From an uncultured Opitutia bacterium (GTDB lineage Bacteria > Verrucomicrobiota > Verrucomicrobiia > Opitutales > UBA953): DNA of 13,675 nt. Position 1 is the first letter of the stretch. Every line of letters begins with the position of its first letter. Shown one piece after another: positions 7,154 through 13,169 of the stretch. The stretch is from contig CALEEU010000054.1 of assembly GCA_937875975.1 (NCBI GenBank), positions 1-13,675 of the forward strand, given 5' to 3'. The translations under genes and the position numbers were made by a program. The notes under the pieces were generated by a model. It saw only the letters and a program-made list of their open reading frames with translations, made no database searches and had not been told where the DNA came from.

Positions 7154-8347
7154 TCAGAACCACCGCTTCCGCTTCATCCAGAGGATGATGCCGGTCGCGA
7201 GGGCGATCATGGAGCCTAGCGCTAGGAAGTAGCCGTATTTCTCGCCCCACTCCGTGTGGATCTCCGGCATGAAGTGGAAGTTCATGCCCCAGAGTCCGAC
7301 CAAGAAAGTCAACGGGATGAACACCGAGCTCATCACCGTCAGCACGCGGATGACTTCGTTGGTCTTCCGCTCCTGCTGGGTGTGGTGGTATTCCTGCAGG
7401 TCCTGCAGGATCATGCGGGCGTGCTCGATGCGGTCGGCCGCGCGGATCGCGTGGTCATACAGGTCGCGCAGGTACATATCCAGGGACGTCGGCAGGAGAG
7501 GGTGCTCGTAGTGTTCGAGGACGCTGACCATGTCCTTGAGCGGCTGGGCGAGGCGGCTGAGACGGACCACGATACGCTTGAGGCGGTAGACCTCGTTGAG
7601 GTCCCAGTCGTCGGTGCCCTTGAGGATCGAGTCTTCGAGCTCGGTCGTGGCGTCCTCGATCTCCTCGGTCTGGTAGAGCAGTCGGTCGACGAGCGTATCG
7701 AGGAGCGAGTAGATGAGGTAGCCGGCGTGCCACTTGCGGATGTTGCCTTTGTTATCGGCGATACGCTTCTCGACGGCTTCGAAGACCTTCTCGTCGTTCT
7801 CGTGGAAGGAGATGACCCAGTTCTGGGCGGCGACGATGGAGATCTGCTGGCCGCGCGGGGTGTCTTCCTCGACGCCGATGCGGACCGCGCGGGCGATGGC
7901 GAGCAGCTTGTCGCCGTGCTCCTCGAACTTTGGACGGGAGGTGGCCGTCAGGATGTCTTCCTGGGCCAGCATCGGGATGTCGAAGAAAGCGCCGACGATG
8001 TGCACGATCTGGGGGTCGGTGATGCCGAGAACCTGAATCCAGACCATCCCGGCCTTGCCGGCATAGCGGCCGACGGAGTCTAGGTCGGAAAACTCATCCA
8101 CCTTGCAGCTGTTCTCGTCGTAGGAGATGACCCGGAACTTGGTCGGGGCGGTGGACTCGAAGGGTGAGGCGGCCGGCAGCTGGCCGGGGGCGCGACCGAT
8201 CTCGGTATCCTCGTAGGCGGCCTCGCCGGGCAGGGGGACGGCGTCGGCCTTGAGACCAAGCCGCGAACGTAGGTCGTTCATGCGTCGTTCCAGGAAGGAA
8301 CGGGCGCGGGCCACTTCTTGCTGACGCCTCTGCTGATGCCGGCTCAT
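7154..8347 (-). CDS. corA: CorA-family magnesium/cobalt transporter
   Basis: A 397-residue CorA-type channel that would let Mg2+ (and Co2+) into the cell as a homopentamer in the inner membrane. The diagnostic end is present: a first membrane helix at about 336-354, then the pore motif GMN (354-356, in GLWGMNFHFMPE, with the MPE loop), a second helix at about 372-391, and a short basic tail KRKRWF. The cytoplasmic part has the usual alpha/beta domain (about 70-190) and the long helix rich in Glu and Lys (about 205-340). CorA usually has Tyr before GMN; here it is Trp, a mild substitution. The N-terminus carries an extra ~65 Arg- and Gln-rich, then Pro-rich residues before the conserved FRVISYDE segment. 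Start choice is supported by the absence of an obvious alternative ATG until the conserved domain. The 117-residue gene lies 80 nt upstream on the same strand. Confidence 0.95.
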   Translation of the reverse strand: MSRHQQRRQQEVARARSFLERRMNDLRSRLGLKADAVPLPGEAAYEDTEIGRAPGQLPAASPFESTAPTKFRVISYDENSCKVDEFSDLDSVGRYAGKAGMVWIQVLGITDPQIVHIVGAFFDIPMLAQEDILTATSRPKFEEHGDKLLAIARAVRIGVEEDTPRGQQISIVAAQNWVISFHENDEKVFEAVEKRIADNKGNIRKWHAGYLIYSLLDTLVDRLLYQTEEIEDATTELEDSILKGTDDWDLNEVYRLKRIVVRLSRLAQPLKDMVSVLEHYEHPLLPTSLDMYLRDLYDHAIRAADRIEHARMILQDLQEYHHTQQERKTNEVIRVLTVMSSVFIPLTFLVGLWGMNFHFMPEIHTEWGEKYGYFLALGSMIALATGIILWMKRKRWF

Positions 8348-8427
8348 GCCGCCATCATCCCAAGCCCCGGGTCGATGTCAACGGGTTCGGCGGGGTCGTC
8401 ACCCCTAAGTCACATTCCGAGCCCTGG

Positions 8428-8781
8428 TCAGGCTTTTCGCTGCCCCTTGGCGTTACGGCGACCATTCTTACCGATACCCATCGTCACGAGTTTCCCTTGG
8501 TTCACTTTCTGGAAGAGGTTGTTCGAGTTAGTGACCCCGAGGCAGTAGAGTACTGCGGCCACGTCTTGAGCCTTGTCCTTGTGCACGAGGCCGGCGTTGG
8601 CGAGCCAGGTCGCGAGGGCGTGGTGGAAATTGGGCGGGCTGATGTCCAGATTCTCGCCACCGTGGCGCAGCCAGAGCTCGGCCCGATCTTTCATCGTGCA
8701 GTTGCCACGCTTCTCCTGACGTTCGTGGAGATGGGCGAGAAGTTCGGAGAGGTTGTCGGGAAGCTTGGAGGACTCGGACAT
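8428..8781 (-). CDS. Small uncharacterised basic protein
   Basis: I do not recognise this family. I chose the ATG at 8781 (117 residues, starting MSESSKLPDN); the frame stays open upstream to 8889, but that extension is Pro- and Arg-rich with no coding character. The protein looks mostly alpha-helical, with a charged helix (LSELLAHLHERQEKRG, 11-26), a central part (about 33-80) with AELWLRHGGENL and FHHALATWLANAGLV, and a tail from 96 rich in Gly, Lys, Arg and Asn (NGRRNAKGQRKA), which could bind nucleic acid. No signal peptide or membrane segment is seen. It lies 80 nt before corA on the same strand, possibly co-transcribed, and downstream of the tRNA-Val gene. Codon composition is like that of its neighbours, so I think it is real. 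There is no Shine-Dalgarno sequence. Confidence 0.6.
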   Translation of the reverse strand: MSESSKLPDNLSELLAHLHERQEKRGNCTMKDRAELWLRHGGENLDISPPNFHHALATWLANAGLVHKDKAQDVAAVLYCLGVTNSNNLFQKVNQGKLVTMGIGKNGRRNAKGQRKA

Positions 8782-8912
8782 CTGGGTGAGAAGTAGGAAA
8801 GGGAAAGGAGTAATCGGTGAACGCGGCCCCGCAGGGGGGTGGCATCGATGAGCCCAAGGAATAATTAAGCGACAGTTTGCTGGGAACATCTAATTACAAT
8901 CTGGCACCTAAT

Positions 8913-8918
8913 ATTATA
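8913..8918 (-). promoter_or_regulatory. Candidate -10 box upstream of the small uncharacterised gene
   Basis: On the minus strand an exact TATAAT sits in an AT-rich patch (about 8859-8930) that contrasts with the GC-rich surroundings. It would give a leader of roughly 120 nt before the start at 8781. No good -35 box lies at 16-18 nt; a TTGGCC at a 15-nt spacing is the nearest. The patch between this box and the start holds no other gene that I can see. Confidence 0.3.
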
Positions 8919-8966
8919 AACTAATAGAAACGAGGCCAAGTGACGCCGCTTCGAGAAGACCCCGGG

Positions 8967-9043
8967 TGGTGGTCGCGACAGGACTTGAACCTGTGACTTC
9001 AGCAATGTGAATGCTGCGCTCTAACCAACTGAGCTACGCGACC
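8967..9043 (-). tRNA. tRNA-Val (anticodon CAC), CCA encoded
   Basis: On the minus strand the full cloverleaf can be drawn: acceptor GGTCGCG/CGCGACC, D-stem GCTC/GAGC, anticodon stem CAGCA/TGCTG with loop TTCACAT, T-stem ACAGG/CCTGT with loop TTCAAGT, discriminator A, and an encoded CCA (8967-8969). The anticodon CAC reads GUG, so this is valine tRNA. All stems pair perfectly. A CCCGGG lies close to each end of the gene (8961-8966 and 9048-9053). Confidence 0.95.
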
Positions 9044-9058
9044 GTTACCCGGGAAGGC

Positions 9059-9089
9059 ATCATATCCCTCCGGGGAGGGAGTCGGGCAA
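9059..9089 (-). promoter_or_regulatory. Candidate promoter of tRNA-Val
   Basis: On the minus strand TATGAT (9059-9064) lies 15 nt before the mature tRNA 5' end, with TTGCCC (9084-9089) as a possible -35 box at a spacing of 19 nt. The spacer contains the small palindrome CCCTCC-GG-GGAGGG (9066-9079). The position fits a tRNA promoter, but the boxes are imperfect and the spacing is long. Confidence 0.4.
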
Positions 9090-9168
9090 GCCTGTTTTCC
9101 TGCAGGCGAGGGGGCTTATCGGCGTGACGGCTTGTCTTTGGTCAGGTTCGTCACAATCCTACCGAAAG

Positions 9169-9537
9169 ATGGACACCACCACCGCAGTCGCCAGCCCGCG
9201 CGTCGCCGACGAGCGTCTGATCCGTCTGACGGCTCCGGCCGGGGGGAAAGTCCGCGCTTTGGCGATCCGCGAAGCCCAAGGCGGATTCCTGCGGGTCTCG
9301 ATCTCTGGCGGCGGCTGCAACGGTTTGTCTTACAAGATGCGCTTCGTGGGCGAGGCCAAGTCGGCCGATATCCTCGTCCGCTCGGAAGGGGTCGAGATCC
9401 TGGTCGACCCTAAGTCGGCCCTCTATCTTCGCGGTACGCAGTTGGATTATTCGGATAAGATGATCGGTGGGGGCTTCAAGTTCTCCAATCCGAACGCCAA
9501 GGCCAGTTGTTCCTGCGGGGAGAGTTTTTCGCTTTGA
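9169..9537 (+). CDS. erpA: A-type iron-sulfur cluster carrier (ErpA/IscA/HesB family)
   Basis: A 122-residue A-type carrier that receives Fe-S clusters from a scaffold and hands them to target enzymes in the cytoplasm. The three cluster-binding cysteines are Cys50 in SGGGCNGLSY and Cys114/Cys116 in the C-terminal SCSCGESF; the spacing of 64 then 2 residues is exactly that of the family. IGGGFKFSNPNAK precedes the CxC pair, as in known members. The ATG at 9169 gives MDTTTAV; the frame is open to a GTG at 9124, but that adds residues without conservation. Whether the best name is erpA or iscA cannot be settled from one gene: no isc or suf genes are nearby. The gene stands alone, divergent from tRNA-Val and convergent with tgt, and its stop codon is inside a perfect hairpin. 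Confidence 0.9.
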   Translation: MDTTTAVASPRVADERLIRLTAPAGGKVRALAIREAQGGFLRVSISGGGCNGLSYKMRFVGEAKSADILVRSEGVEILVDPKSALYLRGTQLDYSDKMIGGGFKFSNPNAKASCSCGESFSL

Positions 9538-9553
9538 CCGCAGGTCAAAGCGA
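9529..9553. terminator. Perfect 11-bp hairpin over the Fe-S carrier stop codon
   Basis: TCGCTTTGACC (9529-9539), a GCA loop, then GGTCAAAGCGA (9543-9553) form a perfect stem; the TGA stop (9535-9537) is within the left arm. The stem is strong and well placed for transcription termination or 3'-end protection, but the bases after it are G-rich with no U-tract. The T-run instead precedes the stem, so a canonical intrinsic terminator is not shown on either strand. Confidence 0.4.
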
Positions 9554-9554
9554 G

Positions 9555-9590
9555 GGGCAGGGCTAGGGCTAGGGCTTGGGACTGGGCTAG
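9555..9590 (+). repeat. Array of six GGCTAG-like hexamers
   Basis: Six consecutive hexamers read GGGCAG, GGCTAG, GGCTAG, GGCTTG, GGACTG and GGCTAG, directly after the Fe-S carrier hairpin. It is noncoding and lies in the 268-nt space between two converging genes (9538-9805), which contains no gene that I can see. Confidence 0.85.
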
Positions 9591-9600
9591 TTTATTTGTC

Positions 9601-9700
9601 TCTAGGTAGGGTCGGGACCGCGTCACGACATAGCTGTCTTAGGTAGGGCTTACCACCCTTGGTCAGCCGCGGTTGAGCGAGGCGCTCAACCCTACCTCGA
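9601..9700. repeat. MITE/REP-like 100-bp element with imperfect terminal inverted repeats
   Basis: TCTAGGTAGGG (9601-9611) and CCCTACCTCGA (9690-9700) are inverted repeats matching at 10 of 11 positions and bound exactly 100 bp. The motif AGGTAGGG occurs again inside at 9641-9648. Next to the right end is a perfect hairpin, GGTTGAGCG-AGG-CGCTCAACC (9671-9691), of the kind seen in REP sequences. No reading frame is present and I see no target-site duplication, so mobility is inferred only from shape. Confidence 0.4.
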
Positions 9701-9712
9701 TGCAGGAATCCA

Positions 9713-9799
9713 AACTCAAAGGGGAACCGGAGACCGGATGATAGGCTGGGTGATTATATGCCCTAGCAAATATCCCGGTTTCCGGTTCCCCTTTGAGTT
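9713..9799. repeat. 25-bp inverted repeat just downstream of tgt
   Basis: The arms at 9713-9737 and 9775-9799 are complementary at 24 of 25 positions, each built on AACTCAAAGGGGAACCGG, with a 37-nt loop. The outer end is 6 nt beyond the tgt stop. On the minus strand only three T follow the stem, so it is not a canonical intrinsic terminator; it may be a terminator of another type, a transcript 3'-end structure, or the ends of a very small mobile element. Confidence 0.85.
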
Positions 9800-9805
9800 C
9801 GGCCT

Positions 9806-10948
9806 CTAGTCCGCCGGTATCTCGTCCTTCGCGCCGGCTTCGTAACGTTCGCACCAGGCCTTGGACCATGAGGCGAAATCGCCCGCGGCGATATGGACGT
9901 GGGCCTGGGCCATGAGGTCCTGCAGAAAGTGGATATTGTGCAGTGCCAGCAACGTTCCGCCGAGCTGTTCGCCGGCGTGGTGCAGGTGACGTAGGTAGGC
10001 GCGCGAGAAATGGCGGCAGGTGTAATTGTCCATGCCTTCCACGAGCGGACGGTGGTCGTCGCGGTAGCGCAGGTGTTTTACGCTGATCGGGCCGTCGGGC
10101 GTGAACGCGCCGCCGTGCCGACCGATGCGGGTCGGCATCGTGCAGTCGAACATATCCGCGCCGAGCGCGACCATGCGGAGCAACTGGGGCGGGGTGCCGA
10201 CGCCCATGACGTAGCGGGGCTTGTCCTTGGGCAGGAGCGGGGCGACGAGTCCGACCTGATGGAGCATGTGTTCCTCGGGCTCGCCGACGCTGACCCCGCC
10301 GATGGCGTGGCCGGGGAAATCGAGGCCACCGAGTTCTTCGGCGCAACGGATGCGGAGGTCGTCGTAGACCGAACCCTGATTGATGCAGAAGAGGTGACGG
10401 CCCGAGGCGAGGAAGCCGCTGTCCTTGGCGAGCTGGAGCATTTCCTTGGCCCAGCGGATGGAGCGGTTCACCGCGACTTCGCACGCGACGCGTTCGCAGG
10501 GATAGGGCGGGCACTCGTCGAGCACCATGGCGATATCGGACCCGAGCGCGTCCTGGATGTCGAAGCAGTCCTTCACGTCGAGGAACAGCTTATTGCCGTC
10601 GAGGTGGGAGCTGAAATGGATGCCCTCGTCGGTAATCGTCCGGAGCTTCGCCAAAGAGAAGACCTGGAAGCCCCCGCTATCGGTCAGGATCGGCTTATCC
10701 CAGTGCATGAACTTATGAAGGCCGCCAGCGGCGCGGACAATTTCACGGCCCGGGCGGAGGTTCAGGTGGTAGGTGTTGCTGAGCAGGATCTGGGCGCCCG
10801 TTTCGGCGACCTGCTGAGGGGACAGCCCCTTGACCGTGGCCTGGGTGCCGACCGGCATGAAGACCGGTGTGCGGATTTCCCCGTGGGGGGTCTTCAGCAC
10901 GCCGAGGCGCGCGGCCGTGGTCGTATCGGTCTTAAGCAGGGTGAACAC
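9806..10948 (-). CDS. tgt: Queuine/preQ1 tRNA-guanine transglycosylase, altered zinc site
   Basis: A 380-residue TIM-barrel enzyme that swaps the wobble guanine of GUN-anticodon tRNAs for preQ1, the key step of queuosine synthesis. The active site is intact: Asp90 in ILTDSGGFQVFS, Asp144 in MVLDECPPYP, the QGS substrate loop (191-193), YVMGVGTP (246-252), and the nucleophile Asp268 in DMFDCTMPTR. The unusual part is the structural zinc site. Bacterial Tgt has CxCxxC plus His (Escherichia coli 302, 304, 307, 333). Here the aligned positions, at a constant offset of 4, are Met306, Asn308, Cys311 and His337, in the context EGMDNYTCRHFSRAYLRHL. Two of four ligands are therefore missing while flanking residues stay conserved. 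The start is a GTG at 10948 without a Shine-Dalgarno sequence, 205 nt after pyrC; a long inverted repeat fills part of that gap. Confidence 0.95.
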   Translation of the reverse strand: MFTLLKTDTTTAARLGVLKTPHGEIRTPVFMPVGTQATVKGLSPQQVAETGAQILLSNTYHLNLRPGREIVRAAGGLHKFMHWDKPILTDSGGFQVFSLAKLRTITDEGIHFSSHLDGNKLFLDVKDCFDIQDALGSDIAMVLDECPPYPCERVACEVAVNRSIRWAKEMLQLAKDSGFLASGRHLFCINQGSVYDDLRIRCAEELGGLDFPGHAIGGVSVGEPEEHMLHQVGLVAPLLPKDKPRYVMGVGTPPQLLRMVALGADMFDCTMPTRIGRHGGAFTPDGPISVKHLRYRDDHRPLVEGMDNYTCRHFSRAYLRHLHHAGEQLGGTLLALHNIHFLQDLMAQAHVHIAAGDFASWSKAWCERYEAGAKDEIPAD

Positions 10949-11004
10949 GGCCCGAAACTAGGGGGCAGGTTGGAGGGGTGGCAAGGACAGGAGGAGTAGA
11001 GTCG

Positions 11005-11152
11005 AGCGGTTGGCGGTTAGCGGTTGGCGGTTAGGATGCTCCAGCCAGCACAACGGTGAAGGTCGCAGACGGTGTGTGGTGTGGCTTCGCCGCGCCCTCC
11101 TGTCTCTTTGTTTTCCTAACCGCCAACCGCTAACCGCTAACCGCTAGCCGCT
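11005..11152. repeat. Inverted arrays of 7-bp repeats between pyrC and tgt
   Basis: Four heptamers on the plus strand (AGCGGTT GGCGGTT twice, 11005-11032, then AGG) face five on the minus strand (11118-11152: AGCGGCT, three AGCGGTT, GGCGGTT, then AGG at 11115-11117). The facing 31-nt arms (11005-11035 and 11115-11145) are complementary at 30 of 31 positions around a 79-nt loop. The right array begins 1 nt after the pyrC stop. No gene or U-tract lies in the 205-nt space (10949-11153), so this structure separates pyrC from tgt and may limit read-through or stabilise the pyrC transcript. Confidence 0.9.
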
Positions 11153-11153
11153 T

Positions 11154-12500
11154 CTACCTAGCGTTCCCATCAAACGTCAGCCTCATCCCTTTCGGCGCAT
11201 CGGCGCGGATCTTGCCGTTTTCGAAGACGCAGACGCCGTTGACGAAGGTGCGTTCGATGCTGCTGCCGAAGGTGTGGCCTTCGAGGGGTGACCAGCCGCA
11301 CTGGTAGAGGAGGCCGGACTTGGTCACGGGCTGGGGCTTGGCGGGATCGACGACCACGAGGTCGGCCCAGTAGCCTTCGCGGATGAAGCCGCGCTTCTCG
11401 ACACCGAAGAGGATGGCGGGAGCATGGCAGGCGCGCTGGATGGCGGTCTCGAGCGTGAAAGCTCCCTGGCGGGCGAGTTCGACGAGGATGAGCAGGGAAT
11501 GCTGCACGAGCGGCAGGCCGGACGGGGCTTTGAAGTAGGCCTGCGATTTCTCCACCCACGTATGCGGGGCGTGGTCGGTCGCGATGACGTCGATGACGCC
11601 GGACGCCACGGCCGCGCGCACGGCGGCGCGGTCGGCGGATGTCTTGATCGCCGGGTTGCATTTGATCTGGTGGCCGAGGCGGGCGTAGTCCTCTTCGGCG
11701 AACCAGAGATGGTGCACGCAGGCTTCGGCGGTCAGGCGCTTGCCCTTGAGCGGTGCGGCGCTGAAGAGCGAGAGTTCCTTGGCGGTGGTGATGTGCAGGA
11801 TATGCAGGCGCGCGTCGTGACGCTTGGCCAGTTCGGCCGCCATCGACGAGGACGCGTAGCAAGCCTCGACATCGCGGATACGGGGATGCTCGCCGGCGGG
11901 TACGTCTTCGCCCCACTTGGCCTTGGCGGCGGCTTCGGCCAGCTTGATGCGCGGGGTATCCTCGCAGTGCGTCAGGATGATGGTGGGGGAGTGGCGGAAG
12001 ATACCTTCGAGGGTGGCCACCTGGTCGACGAGCATGTCGCCCGTGGAGGAGCCCATGAAGACCTTCACCCCGCACACGTTATGCGGGTCGATGCCCTTGA
12101 TGGCTTCGACGTTGGTGTTCGTGGCGCCGAAGAAGAAGGAGTAGTTGGCGACCGAAGTGGCCGCGCCGATGGCGTATTTCTTGGCGAGTTCCTCGTGCGT
12201 GACCGCCGGAGGGTTCGTGTTCGGCATCTCCATGAACGAGGTCACGCCGCCGGCCACGGCCGCGCGGGCTTCGCTGGCGATGCAGGCCTTGTGCGTCAGG
12301 CCGGGCTCACGAAAGTGCACCTGGTCGTCGATCAGGCCGGGGACGAGGAGCTTGCCGGTCAGGTCGTATTCCTGGTCGGCCTGGGTTCCGGCGGGAATGG
12401 CGCCGATACGCTCGATGCGACCGTCACGGATGAGGACGTCGGCGTGGAAGCGTCGACCCTCGTTGATGACTTCGGCGTTGCGGAGGACGACGGTGGACAT
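11154..12500 (-). CDS. pyrC: Dihydroorotase
   Basis: A 448-residue amidohydrolase that closes N-carbamoyl-aspartate to dihydroorotate, the third step of pyrimidine synthesis. The metal motifs are in order: DDQVHFREPG (58-67, with His62 and Arg64), Lys146 in GVKVFMGSSTG as the probable carboxylated bridging lysine, His178 in ILTHCED, His236 in LHILHITTA, and Asp309 in IATDHAPH. Most dihydroorotases have DxHxH in the first motif; here the first His is Gln. I recall the same DQVHFREPGLTHK sequence in Bacteroidota enzymes, so this is probably a subfamily trait and not damage. Other amidohydrolases (allantoinase, hydantoinase) are less likely because the EMPNTNPP and GDMLVD segments match dihydroorotase. 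The ATG at 12500 is 53 nt after the upstream gene on the same strand. No Shine-Dalgarno sequence is seen. Confidence 0.92.
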   Translation of the reverse strand: MSTVVLRNAEVINEGRRFHADVLIRDGRIERIGAIPAGTQADQEYDLTGKLLVPGLIDDQVHFREPGLTHKACIASEARAAVAGGVTSFMEMPNTNPPAVTHEELAKKYAIGAATSVANYSFFFGATNTNVEAIKGIDPHNVCGVKVFMGSSTGDMLVDQVATLEGIFRHSPTIILTHCEDTPRIKLAEAAAKAKWGEDVPAGEHPRIRDVEACYASSSMAAELAKRHDARLHILHITTAKELSLFSAAPLKGKRLTAEACVHHLWFAEEDYARLGHQIKCNPAIKTSADRAAVRAAVASGVIDVIATDHAPHTWVEKSQAYFKAPSGLPLVQHSLLILVELARQGAFTLETAIQRACHAPAILFGVEKRGFIREGYWADLVVVDPAKPQPVTKSGLLYQCGWSPLEGHTFGSSIERTFVNGVCVFENGKIRADAPKGMRLTFDGNAR

Positions 12501-12553
12501 GGGCAGACTTATTCAGCCTGAAAGCCCGGCCACCGCAAACGGGAAACTTTGAA

Positions 12554-13054
12554 TCAAGCCGTGACCTTCACCATGTCCGAAAGGTCGGCCTTCTTGACGC
12601 CTTCGGGGTTGATATTGACGGCCGAGACGCGGAACTGGGCGCCGCGCTTGTGGTTGAACTTCAGGATGAAATTGGTGACGACCATCTTTTCCTCGGGGTA
12701 GAGCTCGGTCTTGCGGGCGACCATGGTGGTGACGAGTTCCTCGACCTGTTCGGCGGTGGCGCCCGGCAGCTTGGCAAGGGTGATCTTGGCTTCTTGGACC
12801 TTGGGTCCGCCTTCGATGGCCGCGTTCCAGATCAGGATGGCGACGTTCATGGCCCCCTTGGCGGCGGTGTGGTTGCCGCCGGCCTGCTCGAGGATGGGCT
12901 GGGCGAAGGTGATGAGCTTGTCCGCGAAGCTGGGTTCCCGCGGGGTGGTGTCGACCGGGGCAGGTTCGGGGCGGCTGAAGTCGCGCTTGATGTCGCGGGG
13001 CTTGTTGTTGCCGAAGGCACCGGTGGTCCGGCGACGGGAATGGGGGGAGGCCAT
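12554..13054 (-). CDS. Uncharacterised 166-residue protein upstream of pyrC
   Basis: I do not recognise this protein with confidence. Residues 1-42 are basic and Pro-rich (SPHSRRRTTGAF, then RDIKRDFSRPEP) and look disordered. From about 43 it is a compact domain: SFADKLITFAQPILEQAGG, an Ala-rich helix with AMNVAILIWNAAIEGG (68-83), a helix AEQVEELVTTMVARKTELYP (101-120), and a strand-rich end (MVVTNFILKFN, then AQFRVSAVNIN). The arrangement resembles the uncharacterised domain found beside SEC-C motifs in some bacterial proteins, but no SEC-C cysteines are present. It is 53 nt upstream of pyrC on the same strand, so the two may be co-transcribed, and divergent from the SRPBCC gene. The ATG at 13054 has no Shine-Dalgarno sequence. 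Confidence 0.7.
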   Translation of the reverse strand: MASPHSRRRTTGAFGNNKPRDIKRDFSRPEPAPVDTTPREPSFADKLITFAQPILEQAGGNHTAAKGAMNVAILIWNAAIEGGPKVQEAKITLAKLPGATAEQVEELVTTMVARKTELYPEEKMVVTNFILKFNHKRGAQFRVSAVNINPEGVKKADLSDMVKVTA

Positions 13055-13121
13055 TGGAAAGGGTTGTCGATAAGGGAAGCCCGAGCGGTCCCCTCGGCAA
13101 GCCCTTTCCCTTGGGCGTCCC

Positions 13122-13127
13122 TTGACA
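13122..13127 (+). promoter_or_regulatory. Isolated -35-like TTGACA before the SRPBCC gene
   Basis: An exact TTGACA lies in the 115-nt divergent space, 42 nt before the GTG start at 13170. No convincing -10 box follows at 16-18 nt, so only the position and the exact match support it. Confidence 0.25.
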
Positions 13128-13169
13128 CCCAGCCGATGGTAGGCCAGCCTGCCTTCAACGCCTCCACCC

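Noticed and set aside
8961..9053. CCCGGG palindromes on both sides of tRNA-Val as possible integration sites
   Set aside because: Six-base palindromes are expected by chance at this GC content; no integrase gene or duplicated tRNA end is present.
9124..9168. Upstream GTG start for the Fe-S carrier gene
   Set aside because: It adds 15 residues without family similarity; the ATG at 9169 gives a typical length.
9663..10514. 283-codon open frame on the minus strand overlapping tgt and the hairpin
   Set aside because: Arg/Pro-rich shadow in another frame of tgt that runs through the intergenic repeats.
10010..10999. 329-codon open frame on the plus strand
   Set aside because: Antisense to tgt, with shadow-like composition and no recognisable motif; tgt is unmistakable.
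11005..11152. Heptamer arrays as a CRISPR array
   Set aside because: Units are 7 bp and contiguous with no spacers, and no cas genes are near.
11424..12521. 365-codon open frame on the plus strand
   Set aside because: It lies wholly antisense to pyrC, which has all dihydroorotase motifs. The translation is a low-complexity Gly/Asp/Val-rich shadow expected in GC-rich DNA.
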